Source of the DNA: Verrucomicrobiota bacterium
GTDB lineage: Bacteria > Verrucomicrobiota > Verrucomicrobiia > Opitutales > Opitutaceae
Length of the DNA stretch: 61,585 nucleotides
Reading direction: 5' to 3'
Assembly: GCA_016871755.1 (NCBI GenBank)
Contig: VHCJ01000017.1
Location: 1-61,585 of the forward strand
The notes below the pieces were generated by a model. The model did not search any database, was not told the origin of the DNA, and worked only from the letters and a program-made list of their open reading frames with translations. This document shows, in pieces, positions 38,961 to 50,223 of this stretch. Position 1 is the stretch's first letter, and every line of letters begins with the position of its first letter. Both the position numbers and the translations under genes were made by a program.

Positions 38961-39698
38961 GTGACGGGTGCGATCCTGATCGTGAAGTGGGATGCACTCT
39001 ACGGCCGGCTGTTAGCAGAGGCGGTCCGGCTGGTTTTTCCGCTGGCGCAGGTCGTGGTGGAGCGAACGACGGCGGAGGCGCGGCGGCGGGTGGCGACGGG
39101 GCCGCACGAGATGGTGATCCTGGGTGCGTCGTTCGCCGATGACGACGGACTCCCGTTGGTGCAGGAACTTGCGGCGGAGACCCGGGTGCGGGCCCTGCTG
39201 GTGGTGACCCTGCGGCGCGATGCGCAGGTGCTGGCGTTGCTTCGCCGCTCCCGATCGGTATCGGCGTTCGATCCGGCAGGAGATGAACCGGGGCGTTTCA
39301 CGCTCGCGCTGGCGCATGCCGCGCAGGGGCGCCGCTACCTGAGCCCGGGGCTGCAGGAGGCGTTGCTGGGAGGCGCAGGAGCGCCGTTGGACCTCGCACG
39401 GATGCTGACTCCCACGGAGTGGCAGGTCTTGGCGGTGATTGGGGGCGGATCCGACGACAAGGAGGCGAGCGCGGCCCTGGGCTTGGAGCCCGGCAGCGTT
39501 CACTCCCACCGGAAACGCCTGATGCGCAAGCTTGGGGTGAGAAGCCGGATCGAACTCCTGCGCCGCTGCGTGGAACTGGGGGTCGTGCGGGTGCTGCCGG
39601 ACGGTCGGGTGACGCATCCCGCGTGGGATGGGGTGCGGGCGGAGATCGACGCGAGCCGGCGCGAGCGGGAGCGGCGGCGGGAGCGGCGGCGCGGGTGA
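38961..39698 (+). CDS. LuxR-type response-regulator-like protein with a degenerate receiver
   Basis: 245 residues. GTG at 38961 is chosen because GGAGGAGG lies 6-12 bases upstream; earlier starts in frame have no ribosome-binding site. The N-terminal half has a receiver-like fold ('AILIVKWDALYGRLLAEAV', 'HEMVILGASFADDDGLPLVQ') but the phosphoacceptor Asp position reads Gly ('ILGASF') and the acidic N-terminal pair is absent, so phosphorylation is unlikely. The C-terminal LuxR helix-turn-helix is intact: 'LTPTEWQVLAVIGGGSDDKE', 'SVHSHRKRLMRKLGV'. It is divergent from the putative metal locus and may control it. Highly basic tail. Confidence 0.75.
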   Translation: MTGAILIVKWDALYGRLLAEAVRLVFPLAQVVVERTTAEARRRVATGPHEMVILGASFADDDGLPLVQELAAETRVRALLVVTLRRDAQVLALLRRSRSVSAFDPAGDEPGRFTLALAHAAQGRRYLSPGLQEALLGGAGAPLDLARMLTPTEWQVLAVIGGGSDDKEASAALGLEPGSVHSHRKRLMRKLGVRSRIELLRRCVELGVVRVLPDGRVTHPAWDGVRAEIDASRRERERRRERRRG

Positions 39699-39761
39699 CG
39701 GACCTGCCGGGGCGGAAGATCCGGCTTCCCGTGAACCCCTTCCCTCGGTTGAATTGCCCCC

Positions 39762-40745
39762 ATGAACGCTGTCGTGATCGGAGCCGGGGCCTGGGGAACT
39801 GCTTTCGCCGTTCACCTCAGTCGCCGCGGCCACGCCACCGCCCTCGTGCCCCGTCGGGTGGAGCAGGTCGAGGCGCTTCGCGCGGCGCGGGAAAATCAAG
39901 CTTACCTGCCCGGAGTCGCCCTGCCGGAGACGCTGCGCGTGATGACGGAGAGGGAAGCGCCGTGGGCGGAGGCGCAACTCGCGCTGGTGGCCTGTCCCTC
40001 CCAGGCGCTGCGGGAGACCCTTGGGCGTCTGGCGCCCGTTCTGTCACCGGGGGTGCCGGTGATCAGTCTGACCAAAGGCTTGGAGCGCGGCACGCACCTG
40101 CGGCCCTCCCAGGTCATTCGGGCGGTCCTGCCCGCAGCGCCGGTCGGTGTCCTGACCGGACCCACCAATGCGGCTGAGTTCGCGCGGGGCTTGCCCGGGG
40201 CGATGGTGCTGGCAGGGTTGGACTTCGACCTCGCGGCGGTGCAGGCGGCGGTCAGCGGCGGATCGCTCCGCGTTTACACGAGCGGGGATCTGGCCGGGGT
40301 CGAATTTGGCGGCTGCCTCAAGAACATCTACGCCATTGCGGCGGGGTGTTGCGATGGACTGAAGCTGGGCGACAACGCGAAGGCGGCGCTGCTCACCCGG
40401 GCCCTCGCGGAAATGGTCCGCCTGGGCGCGGCGCTGGGGGCTCAGCCGGAGACGTTCTATGGGCTGAGCGGCTTTGGAGACCTCATTGCCACGTGCAACG
40501 GTGCGTGGAGCCGGAATCGAGGCTTTGGGGAACACCTTGGCCAAGGCCGGACCGTGGCGGCGCTGCTGGCCGAGAGCCGCTCGGTGGTCGAAGGTTACCG
40601 CACGGCCGAATCGTTCCACGGCTTGTGCCGCGAACGCGGGATCGATGCCCCGATTCTCGCGGAGGTCTACCGCATGCTCTACGAATCCAAGCCTCCGGCG
40701 GCGGTGCTGGCGGCGCTGATGAACCGAGGCCTCCGCCGCGAGTGA
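39762..40745 (+). CDS. gpsA: glycerol-3-phosphate dehydrogenase [NAD(P)+]
   Basis: 327 residues. N-terminal Rossmann motif 'VVIGAGAWGTAFAVHLSRRG', then 'VISLTKGLERGTHLRPSQVI', 'VLTGPTNAAEFARGLPGAMV', 'EFGGCLKNIYAIAAGCCDGL' with the catalytic lysine, and 'YGLSGFGDLIATCNG', 'RNRGFGEHLGQG'. It makes sn-glycerol 3-phosphate from dihydroxyacetone phosphate for phospholipid synthesis. Normal length, single gene. Confidence 0.95.
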   Translation: MNAVVIGAGAWGTAFAVHLSRRGHATALVPRRVEQVEALRAARENQAYLPGVALPETLRVMTEREAPWAEAQLALVACPSQALRETLGRLAPVLSPGVPVISLTKGLERGTHLRPSQVIRAVLPAAPVGVLTGPTNAAEFARGLPGAMVLAGLDFDLAAVQAAVSGGSLRVYTSGDLAGVEFGGCLKNIYAIAAGCCDGLKLGDNAKAALLTRALAEMVRLGAALGAQPETFYGLSGFGDLIATCNGAWSRNRGFGEHLGQGRTVAALLAESRSVVEGYRTAESFHGLCRERGIDAPILAEVYRMLYESKPPAAVLAALMNRGLRRE

Positions 40746-40809
40746 GCCGCAGGGCCGACGCGCCGGCGCGTGGCGCGTCCCGCCGGAGATGAGCGCCGGG
40801 AGGACGGGC

Positions 40810-41361
40810 TCAAGGATGTCGGCGGGGCGGTGCCGGCTGGTGGGGCCGCGCCTTCGAACGCGAGCCGTCTGGGTGTTTCCAGAGGTTGCGGATCAAGGCG
40901 TAGCCGAGGGAACCACCGAGAATGCCGAGGGCGAAGGCCCCTGAGTAGAGTGAGGCCACGCTGCCCCCGGTCAGGAGATCCATCGGCGTCGATTGCAGGT
41001 GTCGCCAGACGGCGACCGGGGAGTGACCGCGCAGCAACTCGCCGACGAAGTAGCAGGCGGGCAGGTGGACGGGGGCGGTGAACGGGTTCGAAAGGTACTG
41101 CAGCGCGATGGCCAGCGGCAGGTTGCCGCGGAGCAGCAGCGCGGCCACGGCGGCGAGCAGCGACTGGGCCGGCAGGAACGGCATCATCGTGATCGGAAAA
41201 CCGACCAGCCACGCCCGCGCGAGCGACTCCGGCGTAGGGCGCCAGAGATCCTTGCTGAGAATCCGGTCGCCGAGCCACGAGTGAAGGAATGTGCCCTTCA
41301 GGCGACTGCGCGACAGCCGGCTGCGGTGCAGCCAGCGCAGGGTCCACATCGGCAGCTTCAT
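40810..41361 (-). CDS. DUF2062 membrane protein
   Basis: 183 residues with the ATG at 41361. The family pattern is visible: 'LWRPTPESLARAWLVGFPIT', 'MMPFLPAQSLLAAVAALLLR', 'NLPLAIALQYLSNPFTAPV', with two to three membrane helices and a C-terminal helix about 140-163. DUF2062 proteins are small inner-membrane proteins of unknown role. It is convergent with gpsA. Confidence 0.82.
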   Translation of the reverse strand: MKLPMWTLRWLHRSRLSRSRLKGTFLHSWLGDRILSKDLWRPTPESLARAWLVGFPITMMPFLPAQSLLAAVAALLLRGNLPLAIALQYLSNPFTAPVHLPACYFVGELLRGHSPVAVWRHLQSTPMDLLTGGSVASLYSGAFALGILGGSLGYALIRNLWKHPDGSRSKARPHQPAPPRRHP

Positions 41362-41783
41362 CGGGCGCCGCCGTTGACCGGACCGGTGTGTTGCGCCCGG
41401 TACGGCGGAGGGCAGGATGCGGGCCCGATGGGCGCGACCATCGCCGGACGGTGAAGAGGGCTCGGAGGCGGAGGAGACGAAGGCGCGCGCATGCGGATCA
41501 ACGGACGATGCTCGACGATCGCCGCGCCATCCGCAAGACGCGGCGTAGAGTTTCGTCCGGCCCCTTTGGGTCGCACAACCCGTGATCCTCGCCACCACCG
41601 CTCTCCGGAGCCGGACCGGGCCGAAGGACGCCAGACGCGGGCGTGTTACCGACTGATCAGCAGGCGGTAATGCAAAATTGGAAAAGGCATCAGATTTTTT
41701 CATTCGCGGGCATGGAAGGTGCTAAAAAGACGCGTTCTCCCCTGGAGAGCGCTTTCCTTCAACGCCGAGTTCACACCACCTCC
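41362..41783. other. intergenic region between DUF2062 and amtB
   Basis: No gene. It presumably holds the promoters of the divergent DUF2062 gene and amtB. It includes an inverted repeat TTACCG-N13-CGGTAA (41646-41670) enclosing the palindrome CTGATCAG (41653-41660), then an AT-rich stretch and a possible sigma-54 promoter listed separately. Confidence 0.5.
41708..41723 (+). promoter_or_regulatory. possible sigma-54 (-24/-12) promoter of amtB-glnK
   Basis: GGGCATG-GAAG-GTGCT has the invariant GG and GC exactly ten bases apart and agrees with the consensus TGGCACG-N4-TTGCW at nine of twelve defined positions. It is 61 bp ahead of the amtB start, and ammonium-transporter operons are commonly nitrogen-controlled through sigma-54. 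No sigma-54 or NtrC gene is in the window, so this is a hypothesis. Confidence 0.4.
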
Positions 41784-43579
<1,796 letters not shown>

Positions 43580-43616
43580 CCGATCCGTTCCCTCCTGCCC
43601 TTGCCGTGCAACCTTC

Positions 43617-43648
43617 GGCGGCGCCCTCTCCCAGGGCGCCGCCTTTTT
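43617..43648 (+). terminator. Rho-independent terminator after glnK
   Basis: Perfect 11-bp stem GGCGGCGCCCT / AGGGCGCCGCC (43617-43627 with 43633-43643), five-base loop, five T (43644-43648). It lies between glnK and the convergent lactonase gene (stop at 43655). Confidence 0.92.
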
Positions 43649-43654
43649 GTTCGT

Positions 43655-44740
43655 TCAGCGCAGTGGCCCGGCGACGCGGGTGCGCACGCGGGCGAGAATG
43701 CTGTCCGAGGTGAGGTAGAGGGTGCGGCCGTCGTCGCCCCAGGCGCAGTTGGCGGTGGTGTGGCCGGGGAGAAGGCGGCCGAGGAGGCGGCCTTCGGGGC
43801 TGAGGATGAGCACGCCGCCGGGGCCGGTGGCCCAGAGGTTGCCGCGCTCGTCGACCTTGAGCCCGTCCGGCACGCCGCCATGGCCGGGCCGGTCGCCGAA
43901 CAGGGGCGTTGCGTCGAAGAGCGTCGTCCCGGTGCCGATCGCGCCCGAGGCGTCCAGCGGGTAGGCCATGATGACCGGCCGCGGGCGATGGGAGTTGGCG
44001 ACGTAGAGCCGCTTCCGGTCGGGCGACAGGGCGATGCCGTTGGGTCGCTCAAGTTCCTTGGTCAGGAGCGTCACGCGGCCATCCGGATCGAGGCGGTACA
44101 CGCCGTGGAAGTCGAGGTCGCGGGCATCCTCCTTTGCGAGTCCGTAGGGCGGGTCGGTAAAGTAGAGGCGGCCGGCGTCGTCCTGACAGAGGTCGTTGGG
44201 GCTGTTGAAGCGGCGATTATCCCAGCGATCGGCGAGAGTCGTGAAGGTGCGGCCGTCGGGGTTGAGCCGGGCGATGCGGCGGTCGCCGTGCTGGCAGAGC
44301 AGGAGGCGTCCGGTGGCGTCGAGGGTGAGTCCGTTGGAGCCTTGGCGGCGCCGGCCTTCCGCGACGCCGGTGAATCCGCTGGGATCCAGAAAGAGGCTCA
44401 GCCCTTGCAGAGGATGCCAGCGGTAGACCTTGTTCTGCGGGACGTCGCTGAAGAGCAGGTGGCCCGCCCGGGGATCCCAGACCGGGCCCTCGGACCAGTC
44501 GAACCCCTCGGCGAGTTGCTCGATCACGGCGTCCGGCGCGAGCAGGGCGTCGAGTGCCGGATCCCGCCGCTCGATCTCGCCGACCGGCTTCGAGGGCGTG
44601 CCGACGGGCGCCGTGGCACCGTCGGCGCTGAAGGTGGGGAGCAGCAGCGCGGTGCTGATCGAGAGCAGGCGAAGCAGGCGGTGCCCGGGCCCGGTCGAAC
44701 GGACGGCTCGGGCGGCAGGGTTCTCAGGAATCGTTTTCAT
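43655..44740 (-). CDS. secreted SMP-30/gluconolactonase-family protein
   Basis: 361 residues from the ATG at 44740. A basic N-terminus and a hydrophobic segment ('LLRLLSISTALLLPTFSADG') give an export signal, so the enzyme acts outside the cytoplasm. The six-bladed propeller carries the metal and catalytic motifs of the family: 'EGPVWDPRAGHLLFSD' (Glu), 'RRFNSPNDLCQDDAGRLYFTD' (Asn), 'ERPNGIALSPDRKRLYVANS' (Asn) and 'GVPDGLKVDERGNLWAT' (Asp). It likely hydrolyses a sugar lactone. The substrate is not predictable. Confidence 0.88.
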   Translation of the reverse strand: MKTIPENPAARAVRSTGPGHRLLRLLSISTALLLPTFSADGATAPVGTPSKPVGEIERRDPALDALLAPDAVIEQLAEGFDWSEGPVWDPRAGHLLFSDVPQNKVYRWHPLQGLSLFLDPSGFTGVAEGRRRQGSNGLTLDATGRLLLCQHGDRRIARLNPDGRTFTTLADRWDNRRFNSPNDLCQDDAGRLYFTDPPYGLAKEDARDLDFHGVYRLDPDGRVTLLTKELERPNGIALSPDRKRLYVANSHRPRPVIMAYPLDASGAIGTGTTLFDATPLFGDRPGHGGVPDGLKVDERGNLWATGPGGVLILSPEGRLLGRLLPGHTTANCAWGDDGRTLYLTSDSILARVRTRVAGPLR

Positions 44741-45019
44741 GGCGGGGTAGGGAGGGCGGGCTGACACGGCGTCGCGTTTTCGGCGGCGCCGTTCCCCGAA
44801 AAGGGAGCGACATCGCACGCGGCGGGCGACGGAACGTCGCGCAACCCTTTCAGCATGGGAGTACTGGTGTGGAATCTCAAGGCCCTTGCGTTAGTTTCCG
44901 GCGGGCGCGGGGGATCGGCGGTGTCGAACGACCGCGATGCGCCCCTCGGGGCGGGGATGCAGAGGGCGGCGGATCGCCGTTGCCTTGCCGCGCTTCACCC
45001 CTAGAAACAGCGCTCGCTC

Positions 45020-48000
45020 ATGTCCTCGCCGACCGCCGCTTCCGCGTCTCCCTCTTCCTCCAACATCCGCCCCGTCCAAAAGTTGATGGCGGCGAACCGC
45101 AGCGAGATCGCGGTGCGCATCTTCCGGGCGGGAACGGAGCTCGGGATCCGCACCGTGGCGGTGTTCGCGCACGAGGATCGCTTCAGCATCCACCGCTACA
45201 AGGCGGACGAGGCGTATCAGGTGGGGCAGGGCAAGGGTCCGGTCGCGGCGTACCTCGACATCGAGAGCATTGTCGGGGTGGCGAAGGAGCACGGGGTTGA
45301 CGCGATTCATCCCGGCTATGGCTTCCTTTCGGAGAACGCTGAATTCGCGCGGGCGTGCCAGCGTGCCAGCATCATCTTCGTCGGTCCGCGGCCGGAACTG
45401 CTTGAGATGATGGGCGACAAGACGGCGGCCCGCGGGCTCGCGAAGAAGATCAACGTACCGGTCCTTCCCGGGACCGAGGAGCCGGTGACGGACCGCGACG
45501 AGGCGCTGCGGATCGCGAAGACGATTGGCTTTCCCCTGATCATCAAGGCGGCCTTCGGCGGCGGCGGGCGCGGCATGCGCGTGGTGCATCAGGCGGCGGA
45601 CCTCGATTCGCTTCTCGACGAGGCGCAGGGCGAGGCGGACCGCGCCTTCGGCAACCCGGCCGTCTTCCTCGAGAAGTACATTCCCTGCGCCAAGCACATC
45701 GAGGTCCAGATCCTCGGCGACCAGCACGGCAACGTCATCCATCTCCACGAGCGCGACTGCTCGGTGCAGCGCCGGCACCAGAAGGTCGTCGAGGTCGCTC
45801 CCAGCTTCGGCCTCCCCCCGCACGTCGTGACCGAACTCTGCGAGGCGGCCGCGCGCATGGCCCGCGAGATCCGCTACGACAACGCGGGCACGATCGAATT
45901 CCTCTACGACCTCGACCGGCACGAGTGGTTCTTCATCGAGATGAACCCGCGCATCCAGGTTGAGCACACGGTGACCGAGGTGATCACGGGCCTCGATCTG
46001 GTGCGCTCCCAGGTGCTGATCGCGCAGGGCCACGCGCTGCATTCCGCCGAGGTGGGCATGCCGGTGCAGGCCGCGGTGCCGCGCAACGGCTACGCCGTGC
46101 AGTGCCGCATCACGACGGAGGATCCGGAGAACAAGTTCATCCCCGACTACGGTCGCATCCTTGCCTACCGCTCGCCTGGCGGCTTCGGGGTGCGTCTCGA
46201 CGGCGGCATGGGCTTCTCCGGCGCGGTCGTCACGCCCTTCTACGACTCGATGCTGGTGAAGCTCATCACCAGCGGCCAGACCTACGAGGTCGCGCTCGCC
46301 CGCGCCAAGCGCACCCTCGCCGAGTTCCGCATCCGCGGCGTCAAGACCAACATTCCCTTCCTCGAGAACGTCATCGCGCATCCGATCTTCCGCTCGGGTC
46401 AGGCGACCACCACGCTGATCGACACGACGCCGGAGCTCTTCGCCTTCAAGCCGCGCCGCGACCGCGCGACGCGCCTGCTCAACTTCCTCGGCAACGTCAT
46501 CGTCAACGGCAACCCCCAGGCCAAGGGCTACCGCCCGGACCGACCGCTGCCGACGCCGGTCATCCCGGCCCACGTCCATCAACCGCCGCAGCCCGGGACC
46601 CGCCAGCGCCTGCTTGAACTCGGCCCGCGCGGCTTCGCCCGCTGGACGCGCGACCAGCAGCGCCTGCTGGTCACCGACACGACGTTCCGCGACGCCCACC
46701 AGTCGCTCATGGCGACGCGCGTGCGCTCCTACGACATGCTGGCGTGCGCGGATGCCGTGGCCCACCACCTCGATGGGCTCTACTCGCTGGAACTGTGGGG
46801 CGGCGCGACCTTCGACACCGCGATGCGGTTCCTCAACGAGGATCCGTGGGACCGCCTGCGCCAGCTGCGTGCCCGGATCCCGAACATCTGCTTCCAGATG
46901 CTCCTCCGCGGCGCCAACGCCGTCGGCTACACGAACTATCCCGACTCGGTCGTCGCCGGATTCGTCCGCCACTCCGCCGCGAGCGGCATGGACATCTTCC
47001 GCGTCTTCGACTCGCTGAACTACCTCCCGAACCTCCGGGTGGCGATGGAGGCGGTGCAGGAGACGCACGCGGTGTGCGAGTCGGCGATCTGCTACACCGG
47101 CGACATCCTCGACCCGAAGCGCGACAAGTATTCGCTGAAGTACTACGTCAAGCTCGCCAAGGAGCTGGAGCGCATGGGCGCGCACGTCCTGGCGATCAAG
47201 GACATGGCGGGCCTCTGCCGGCCCTACGCGGCCGAGAAGCTGGTCCGCACGCTGCGCGAGGAGACCGGCCTGCCGATCCACTTCCACACGCACGACACGA
47301 GCGGCATCGCAGCCTCGTCGGTGCTCCGCGCTGCGGATGCGGGTGTCGACGTGGTGGACCTCGCGCTGGCGTCGATGAGCGGCAGCACGTCCCAGCCGAA
47401 CTTCAACTCCGTCGTCGCTTCACTGCAGCACACGCCGCGCGACACGGGCCTGAACCTCGAGCGTCTCGATCGGCTCTCTGATTACTGGGAGGCGGTGCGC
47501 GAGCATTACCGTCCGTTCGACACGGCGCCGCGCACCGGATCCGCCGAAGTCTACCTGCACGAGATGCCGGGTGGCCAGTACACGAACCTCAAGGAGCAGG
47601 CGTCGTCGATGGGCATGTCCCACCGCTGGCCGGAGATCGCGCGCACGTACGCGGAGGTCAACCAGCTCTTCGGCGACATCGTGAAGGTGACGCCCTCGTC
47701 GAAGGTCGTCGGCGACCTTGCGCTCTTCCTCTTCTCGCGGGGAATCAAGCCCGCGGACGTGGTCAACCTCGAGCCGGGCTCGATGCCCTTTCCGGAGAGC
47801 GTGATCGACATGCTGATGGGCGGGCTTGGCTGGCCGGAAGGCGGCTGGCCGGACGCCATGTGGCGGGCGATCCTCGGCGGGGCCCGCTACACCGAGGCGA
47901 AAGCGCGGTATGAGCTGTCGCTGCAGGCGGCAGCCCGCCCGGCCCCGGCGCGGGATGCGGCTCGCGACGCCGCCGAGCTGGCCCGCCTCTCGCGCGAGTT

Positions 48001-48559
48001 GGCGGACAAGCTCAAGCGCGAGCCCACCACCGATGAACTGTTCTCGCACCTGATGTACCCGCAGGTCTTCGCGGACTTCCAGCGGCACCAGCGCGAGTAC
48101 GGGGACGTCAGCGTGCTGCCGACCCCGGCCTTCTTCTTCGGCCTCAAGCCCGGCGAGGAGATTTCCGTCGAGATCGAGCGCGGCAAGGTGCTCATCATCC
48201 GCCTCGTCAGCGTCGGCGCTCCCGACAAGGATGGGCGCCGCACGGTCAACTTCGACCTCAACGGCATGGCCCGCGAGGCGTCCATCCCGGATCGCAGTGT
48301 CGCTGCCAAGACAGTCGCGCGGGCGAAGGCGGACCTCGCGGATCCGTTGCAGATCGCGGCCCCGATCCCGGGTCTCATCGCCGCGCTCTCCGTCTCGGTC
48401 GGCGCCAAGGTCGCGAAGGGCGACAAGCTCCTCATGATGGAGGCGATGAAGATGCAGACCACGGTCTATGCGCCGTGCGCCGGCGTCGTCTCCGAGCTCT
48501 CCGTCGCCCTCGGCGACACGGTGGAATCCAAGGATCTTCTCCTCCGCCTGCGCGCCTGA
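45020..48559 (+). CDS. pyc: pyruvate carboxylase
   Basis: 1179 residues, the single-chain alpha4 type. Domains in order: biotin carboxylase (about 15-470, 'KAAFGGGGRGMRVVHQAADL', 'EMNPRIQVEHTVTEVITGLD'), carboxyltransferase (about 545-825, 'DTTFRDAHQSLMATRVRSYD', 'AIKDMAGLCRPYAAEKLVRT' with the carbamylated Lys region), PYC/OADA domain (about 850-1050) and biotinyl carrier (about 1105-1179, 'MMEAMKMQTTVYAP', biotinylated Lys at about 1144). It makes oxaloacetate from pyruvate and bicarbonate for anaplerosis and gluconeogenesis. Short Ser-rich leader before the first domain. Single gene. Confidence 0.97.
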   Translation: MSSPTAASASPSSSNIRPVQKLMAANRSEIAVRIFRAGTELGIRTVAVFAHEDRFSIHRYKADEAYQVGQGKGPVAAYLDIESIVGVAKEHGVDAIHPGYGFLSENAEFARACQRASIIFVGPRPELLEMMGDKTAARGLAKKINVPVLPGTEEPVTDRDEALRIAKTIGFPLIIKAAFGGGGRGMRVVHQAADLDSLLDEAQGEADRAFGNPAVFLEKYIPCAKHIEVQILGDQHGNVIHLHERDCSVQRRHQKVVEVAPSFGLPPHVVTELCEAAARMAREIRYDNAGTIEFLYDLDRHEWFFIEMNPRIQVEHTVTEVITGLDLVRSQVLIAQGHALHSAEVGMPVQAAVPRNGYAVQCRITTEDPENKFIPDYGRILAYRSPGGFGVRLDGGMGFSGAVVTPFYDSMLVKLITSGQTYEVALARAKRTLAEFRIRGVKTNIPFLENVIAHPIFRSGQATTTLIDTTPELFAFKPRRDRATRLLNFLGNVIVNGNPQAKGYRPDRPLPTPVIPAHVHQPPQPGTRQRLLELGPRGFARWTRDQQRLLVTDTTFRDAHQSLMATRVRSYDMLACADAVAHHLDGLYSLELWGGATFDTAMRFLNEDPWDRLRQLRARIPNICFQMLLRGANAVGYTNYPDSVVAGFVRHSAASGMDIFRVFDSLNYLPNLRVAMEAVQETHAVCESAICYTGDILDPKRDKYSLKYYVKLAKELERMGAHVLAIKDMAGLCRPYAAEKLVRTLREETGLPIHFHTHDTSGIAASSVLRAADAGVDVVDLALASMSGSTSQPNFNSVVASLQHTPRDTGLNLERLDRLSDYWEAVREHYRPFDTAPRTGSAEVYLHEMPGGQYTNLKEQASSMGMSHRWPEIARTYAEVNQLFGDIVKVTPSSKVVGDLALFLFSRGIKPADVVNLEPGSMPFPESVIDMLMGGLGWPEGGWPDAMWRAILGGARYTEAKARYELSLQAAARPAPARDAARDAAELARLSRELADKLKREPTTDELFSHLMYPQVFADFQRHQREYGDVSVLPTPAFFFGLKPGEEISVEIERGKVLIIRLVSVGAPDKDGRRTVNFDLNGMAREASIPDRSVAAKTVARAKADLADPLQIAAPIPGLIAALSVSVGAKVAKGDKLLMMEAMKMQTTVYAPCAGVVSELSVALGDTVESKDLLLRLRA

Positions 48560-48761
48560 GCCGGCTCCGGCGATCGGGAGCTCGGAACGGTTTGAACGAA
48601 CGCGGGCGGCGTGGGCCCCGGAGGAACTTGAACGGAGCCGTGGCGTCGGAGCGCCCGCCGCCCGCGACGGGGAAGCGGAGCGCGCGGCGCGGGTGACCTC
48701 GGTCGGAGACCTTGCGCCCCGCCGTCGCCGGGCCGCGCCCGCAGCACCGCCCGGCGGGCCT

Positions 48762-50210
<1,449 letters not shown>

Positions 50211-50223
50211 GGGCGGGGTGCGC

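Noticed and set aside
44891-47293. 800-codon antisense open frame inside pyc
   Set aside because: Repetitive Arg/Asp/His/Val composition typical of the reverse frame of a GC-rich gene.
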